Positions 58,963-64,000 of a DNA stretch of 64,000 nt are shown one piece after another. The notes beneath the pieces were generated by a model, which was given only the letters and a program-made list of their open reading frames with translations, ran no database searches and was not told where the DNA came from. Every line of letters starts with the position of its first letter. Positions within the stretch are counted from its first letter, which is position 1. The position numbers and the translations under genes were made by a program. The DNA comes from Gordionus sp. m RMFG-2023 (Eukaryota; Nematomorpha; Gordioida; Chordodea; Parachordodidae): the NCBI RefSeq assembly GCF_954871325.1, contig NC_088775.1, forward strand, positions 27,319,561 to 27,383,560, given 5' to 3'.

Positions 58963-59430
58963 ACTTACCATTATAAACTGGCAACAATCTAAAGTTATTT
59001 AAAAAAATATAATTTTGGCAAAATCCTAAATCTGTAAAATCTTGCTCATTCGAAGTGAGTTTAGATTAAATCACCCCTCCTTATGCCATCACATAAATTA
59101 TCAAGATCTTAGAGTTTTCGCGTAATATTTTACTTTAGGAATCATGGATTTATTGTATGAATTTCATCTTGAGGTATTTGGACATATCAAATATCTCGCC
59201 AATTTTTTAATTGCATTATCAGTCATATTTGGGGATATATTTTATATTTTCCATAAAGACGACACTTTTGAAATGAGCTTTGGGATACGATCTTAAATCT
59301 TACAGTTTCTAAAGCTTTCTCCCTGTCAACTATGCCCAATAAGTTAATATCGTGACAGACACAGAGTGAATGTTGTGTTAGAAAATCATAACTTTCTGCT
59401 CTGTTAATCAGTAATCGTTTGGAAAATCTT
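58963..59430 (-). pseudogene. Coding-like island, unknown family
   Basis: On the minus strand a stretch of about 65 codons (59425 to about 59225) is open, with ordinary coding composition: INRAESYDFLTQHSLCVCHD and NLLGIVDREKALETVRFKIV. Downstream, a short open stretch DLGFCQNYIFLNNFRLLPVY ends at a strong GTAAGT donor (58963-58968 complement). Stops lie between them. It may be remains of a host gene or of a transposon. I do not recognise the family. Confidence 0.3.
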
Positions 59431-60169
59431 CATCCTTTTTCAGAATTTTTATGCCCAAACTTTCAATTTTTTAGAAGAGAAAAATAATTCTAGCAGGATA
59501 GAAATTTTATTTCACCCATTTCAATATTTTGTATATTAATAAAACTCGAAGGTTTTTATGTTTTTAATTTAAAGCTAAAAAAATGGAGAACAAAAAAAAT
59601 AATAAAAACTAAGTTATACTTTAATATAAAATTAGAGGAGCGTCCTTTCCATCTTAAAAAGGAGCTAGCTTCCACTATCGCTCTCTAGTTTTGAAAAATA
59701 TCGGAGCGTCAGATGCTTTCAAAAATGTAGCGGCTAATTTTTTTAAAAATTTACATTTTTTACCAGTACTAAATTTAGTTAAAAGCGTTTTCCCCGTAAA
59801 TTCGCGCCAACTAAATCAGGTTTTACCACATATAATTAAAATAAATTTTATTTTCCAAATGTTCAATCTGAGGGAGGTTGTTGCATTTAAGATAATAAGT
59901 TTTATTATTTAGTTATATATATTTTTTGTATTATACCCCCCCCTCTTATTTATTGTCGATTTTATTTATCCATGGGGTTTAGACCTAAATTTGTTTATAG
60001 ATACATAAAAACAATAGTTTATTTATTAAAAACAAAATGCAAAATTTGTTCTTGAATTCAAAAAATTTTTGTCTTTCTTTTATTACCTTTTTTAAAATAT
60101 ATTTTTGAATTTAAATAATTTTTTTCCTTGTATTTAAAAATAAATGCCTTTAAAATTTAAAAATATGAC
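59431..60169. other. AT-rich stretch, nothing supported
   Basis: A 73-codon frame at 59691 has no recognisable content. Confidence 0.35.
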
Positions 60170-60765
60170 CCGAATAAAAGTACCCCGGACAAAAAGACTC
60201 CGTAGAAAAATATTTAAATCTTAATGATTTTTTTAGATGCTTAGAAAAATAGCAAAGTTTAAAAAAAATATCAACTTCTTCCAAACAAAAATATTCAACG
60301 AATGATATTGCGCAGCCACTGCTTTTTTTTAAACCTTTATAAAAAACCATGGACATATGTGGATTACTGGGGAGATGTTTCTAGCTACGTGGTTTATGGC
60401 TACGTCTGATATGGGCTAGATCTTATCTAAGCATTATGAGATATACTTTTTTATTAGAAAACCTACTTTATAATGAAAGCAGGACTGGCGCCAATACATA
60501 ATTGGTTTGGTTCAAGATCAAAAATAGGAGCAAGAAAGATAAGGGTTAGGGTTTATAATGGAAGGAAAAATACTAATTTTATAGACACCAAACCCAATAC
60601 ATTCGGTAAAGCTAACAGATACTTAGAGCGGCGTATAATAAATTAATTTAAAAAAGTTATTAATTGAGATATTTCTTTAATGTCTTTTTGTCCGAGGATA
60701 TGTTTGTCCAATATCTGTCTGTTCAGTGTATTTTAGTCCAAAACATTTATGTCCGGAATTCTTAA
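60170..60765. repeat. Inverted-repeat element with periodic GGAC motifs
   Basis: The left part has ACCCCGGACAAAAAGACTCC (60182-60201). The right part (60681-60759) is its inverse, and GTCC occurs about every 16-18 bases: TTTTTGTCCGAGG, GTTTGTCCAATATC, TTTAGTCCAAAAC, TTATGTCCGGAAT. The centre has no gene. Confidence 0.6.
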
Positions 60766-62883
60766 ATATATGTATCTGCTTCCATTTTAGCAAGTCTTCC
60801 TAGCTCACTTATTTTTTCACCATCTATATTCTCGGTGTCTTAATTTTCAAACCTGAGGGATTTGGGGTCTAAAAAAAATCTTTAATTAACATATCAAGAA
60901 TTTTTTTCGCCCTAATCTTTGAGATAAAAAAAATGAAATTTAAAAAAACTAAATAAAACAATGATATAACATTTCTACAAAAAAGATTTGAATTTGGGAG
61001 GAGAGGTTGGAGATCTTTTGAATTAACCTTTAACTCTAATTTGCTGCTAACTTCAAAAGTGGCTTCATAATTACCCACAGCCCAGCCTTCAATTTTGGAG
61101 ATGGCGTCAATTCGATCCCATAAAAAATGAAGAGGCATGTTTTGACCCCTAAATATAAATTCAAAAAAAAATAAAATGATTTTCCATTTCTATGATTTTC
61201 TATTTCTATCGTCTTGTAAATATACAATTTTTATATATCTAAGCTCGGGAGAGAGGGTAAAAAAATATTATTTCTGTCGCAACTTGATCAAACAAAAATA
61301 AATTTTTTATTTTTCGCTTTAAAAATATAAATCTGTAAATATTTGTGTTCGAGTTGTTAATTTATCGCCTTGGAGTTTTATATATTTATCATTATACATT
61401 GCTAGCTTCCGCTTCCCCTCCCCTCCATTTTGTTTGATAGTCAATTTGTTTTATTTTCCACGTGGGGTTATTTTATTTTTTTTAAAAATAGATCTTAATG
61501 AATATTTAATATTATTTACTAACCCTAGCTTAAAATTTAAAATTACATTTAAAAAAAATTATAGTTATTATATTATTTATTCAACCAGGAGGGAGGAAGC
61601 GGGAAAATAAAATATAACATTTTTTATTGACTAATGATATATCTGGCTTGAGAAAATAATGATTTTTATAATTCTTTAATTTTTTAGGGTGTTTTAAAGG
61701 CTCCCAGGGTTGTAAGGTTAAGAGGATAAGTGTTAATACGCTTGAATCAAGTGTTCCTGCCAGGGCTCAATTTCAGTTGGGGATTTTTGATTTGCCAATT
61801 TGTTGGTGTGTAATTGGACATGAGCAAAAACTTGATGTTGGATAAGCGTGATTGAAAATTTGACATATATTTATTTTATAACGCTATAAATGCCTATTAT
61901 CACTTTCCTATCTGCCTACCTGACCTCATTTAACATACTTGAAGCCGGTTTCTAAGAAGGGGAGAAAACTCATTTAATGAATTTGACGAAGTTATAAATT
62001 TTATAATTATAAGTTCTTTTTTCTCTTTTTTGTATCCGCTATTCGAAAAAATTAATCTCAATTTTAAATCCCCAAAAAAATTATCTTAGGCGTCAGCCAT
62101 TTAGCCAATATATAAATCGATAATATAAAAATAAGTTCTTATCTTATTGAGATCCATTATTTCTCTAGATCATTTTTAATGATAATTTTTTATTTACAAA
62201 AGAAAACAACAGATATACCCAACTTTATCGAGAACAAATAGTTTATATTAATTAAATCGCCGCGACTCAAATCATTCCACTGGGACCAAAAAAAATTTAT
62301 CTATTTATATTTTTCAAAATTATTTATGTCGAGATGATAATTTTTGCAGAATAAACTAGACGTATCCAAAAAAGGCTTTATAACAATCGTAAAGGTTCTT
62401 AGATCTCTATTCAACCTAATAACAATTAGTTAATTAATTTTATTATTATTATGATTAAAAAAATTTTAAAATAATAGTAACACATTGTTTTTTTATTCTT
62501 ATGTCCTAAAATATATGGGATTACTTGATCCACGCTCAACTTTGCCCAAGGTTCGGACCACTTAAACAAATACTGCTCATAAACACTATTTTACCTTTAC
62601 CTTGAATTTTGCTCACTTAGAAATTGATTCGTAAAAATATTCATCGATAAATCAATCAATAAGATTTTTTTTTCCAAGTTCGTTTTTTGACCAGAAATTT
62701 ATTATACTCGCAATCGCCTAGTATTCTATTCCACGCCTCTACCACCTCAGTGATGAACCTTAACTAATTAGACAGATATTCGAGATTCTAAAAAAAGAAG
62801 GAAAGACTTCAAAATCTGTAATTTACTAACCGCCTGATCGTTTTTATCCGCAAACTAAATTATATATTCCGACTAAGTTTATT
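60766..62883. other. Non-coding stretch upstream of the last gene
   Basis: AT-rich, with a few short minus frames (60869-61227) that I do not support. The 200 bases before the ATG at 62884 are less AT-rich near 62700-62770, as a 5' UTR or promoter could be. No TATA box is claimed. Confidence 0.35.
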
Positions 62884-63243
62884 ATGCGTTTTTCCTCCTT
62901 AGTTGCCCGCAAGGTTTATAGCAACAAATCATTCCTCGTCAAATGGGTCTTCCTGCTCGTGACGCTCTCCTTACTCGGCCATTTTTTCCTCTTCAAGGTA
63001 AACACAGGCGACCGCTACCTGCCTGATAGCGACGGCGGACCAAATGTATTTGTCGATCGGTCCGGTCGTCGACGACCCATTAAGCAGCGGGAAGAAGGCG
63101 GGAAAGAACCTCAACCCCCTCATGGAGACGACGGGTTCGGGGAAATCCCTGCATCAATCAAAACCGATCGTTATGAAAATAAAGATTTAGGTGGAATGCG
63201 ACAAAATACAGCCTTTTTGGAACCTAACTTCGGAATAACCAAG
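62884..63243 (+). CDS. First coding exon of a predicted type II membrane protein
   Basis: An ATG opens a frame with clear coding composition. Residues 1-20 are short and basic. A single hydrophobic segment lies at about residues 21-38 (VKWVFLLVTLSLLGHFFLF). A polar, Pro/Gly/charged stem follows with DRSGRRRPIKQREEGGKE. The exon closes in phase 0 at AAG|GTAATT (63243/63244). A short N-terminal tail, one anchor and a disordered stem are the usual start of Golgi glycosyltransferases such as the polypeptide GalNAc-transferases, but the catalytic part lies outside the window. The family is therefore an inference. Confidence 0.65.
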
Positions 63244-64000
63244 GTAATTTATTTTTTTAAAAAAGGTCAATCTAGAAGTGAGGTGTAAAGGAGCGGTCAA
63301 TAAAATTCGGCCCTAAAGTCCGGCTCAAGAGAAATGATTCATGACGAGGCAAGTTTGCAAATTTTATAAAGTTCCCTTTTTCCTTCATAAAAAATTATTG
63401 GGGACTGGGCAACTTATATAAAATTATTTTAGGGTTAGACCGGGCTAAAAAATCGATCAAGTTAGGACTTAGGCTTTCAACTTTTTATATAGCCACTCGT
63501 TTATTATGTATAATACTATAACCAATCTTATCTTAGTCTACATCAGCCCTTTACCATATACATGGTTTAATGGTTTTCTCCGTTCCGCCATTACTTACAG
63601 GGAGATTAATAATTGTCACGTGGGGGATTAAGTATTTTATAAAATTTGTGAAGGTTAATTATCATTTTGAAGTATCAATACGGAATATATCGGCTGGTAC
63701 CTTGATAGGCCCATCTTTCGCTATTATCCGACCTAATAGCTGAATGTACGGAAGCTCCAAAACTTTGGTCGATTGATATACCTAATTATAGTAAAGATAA
63801 GAGCGTCATTTAAATTTCTATAGCATAATGAAAGACTTTTAAAGGGATATAATGTTTAATATTATTACTATATCTTAAATGTCAAAACCCCAAAATACAG
63901 GAAATGATCATAAAATCAAATCGCCATTTTTTTCTCTCAAATTTTTGTTATACAGCTATCAGAGACCTTCTTGGGCTTTGTTTTTTGATCAAACCTGCAG
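63244..64000 (+). other. Intron of the last gene, to the window edge
   Basis: No further exon is recognised. Short GC-richer patches (63290-63340, 63670-63750) look like repeat fragments. Confidence 0.4.

Noticed and set aside
37134-64000. CRISPR array or other prokaryotic defence system among the tandem repeats
   Set aside because: The repeats have no unique spacers of even length, and the window is eukaryotic with introns.

Overview
The window is very AT-rich eukaryotic DNA. It shows spliced exons with GT-AG borders, a ubinuclein-type chromatin gene, two Ty3/gypsy LTR retroelements, a Helitron, and many small inverted-repeat elements. This suits an invertebrate, perhaps an arthropod such as a copepod, but nothing here fixes the species. 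Host coding is sparse. I support one multi-exon gene on the plus strand (about 19.8-24.3 kb), the first coding exon of a second plus-strand gene at the right edge (62.9-63.2 kb), and three decayed coding islands on the minus strand.

Layout. 1-1.4 kb: AT-rich, no gene. 1.43-10.54 kb: a minus-strand Ty3/gypsy element with LTRs and a 5-bp target duplication, broken in pol. It carries an extra zinc-knuckle ORF 3' of pol. A truncated copy of the same family sits in its 3' region in the opposite orientation and makes a large palindrome. 10.59-11.90 kb: a 1.3-kb inverted-repeat DNA element starting CACTG. 12.36-16.32 kb: a 4-kb foldback-type element with periodic GCGAA arrays at the ends and ~120-bp tandem repeats inside. 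16.3-19.8 kb: small repeats, a decayed coding island, and one possible upstream exon of the next gene.

19.8-24.5 kb: exons of a ubinuclein/yemanuclein-like histone H3.3 chaperone subunit, with the conserved middle domain split over two or three exons and a long disordered C-terminal exon. Its N-terminal exons were not found and may lie beyond the repeats. 24.6-29.6 kb: inverted-repeat elements, including a hAT-like one right after the poly(A) signal. 29.64-34.52 kb: a second minus-strand Ty3/gypsy element, much more broken, with TTTTA target duplications. 35.2-36.35 kb: a satellite-like array of ~290-bp units, each apparently a dimer of ~145-bp halves. 37.13-40.11 kb: a minus-strand Helitron whose Rep/helicase is cut short by a 146-bp tandem array.

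40.1-62.8 kb: mostly non-coding, with dispersed GC-rich repeat copies, poly-G runs, a long pyrimidine tract, a pseudogene resembling MULE/ZSWIM3 proteins, and short inverted-repeat elements. 62.88-63.24 kb: the first coding exon of a predicted type II membrane protein.

The genes form no pathway. The window reads as a host gene neighbourhood swollen by mobile DNA. The most unusual structures are the self-inserted gypsy palindrome with its 3' zinc-knuckle ORF, the foldback element, and the Helitron fused to a nucleosome-length tandem array. All calls come from reading the sequence. No database search was run.
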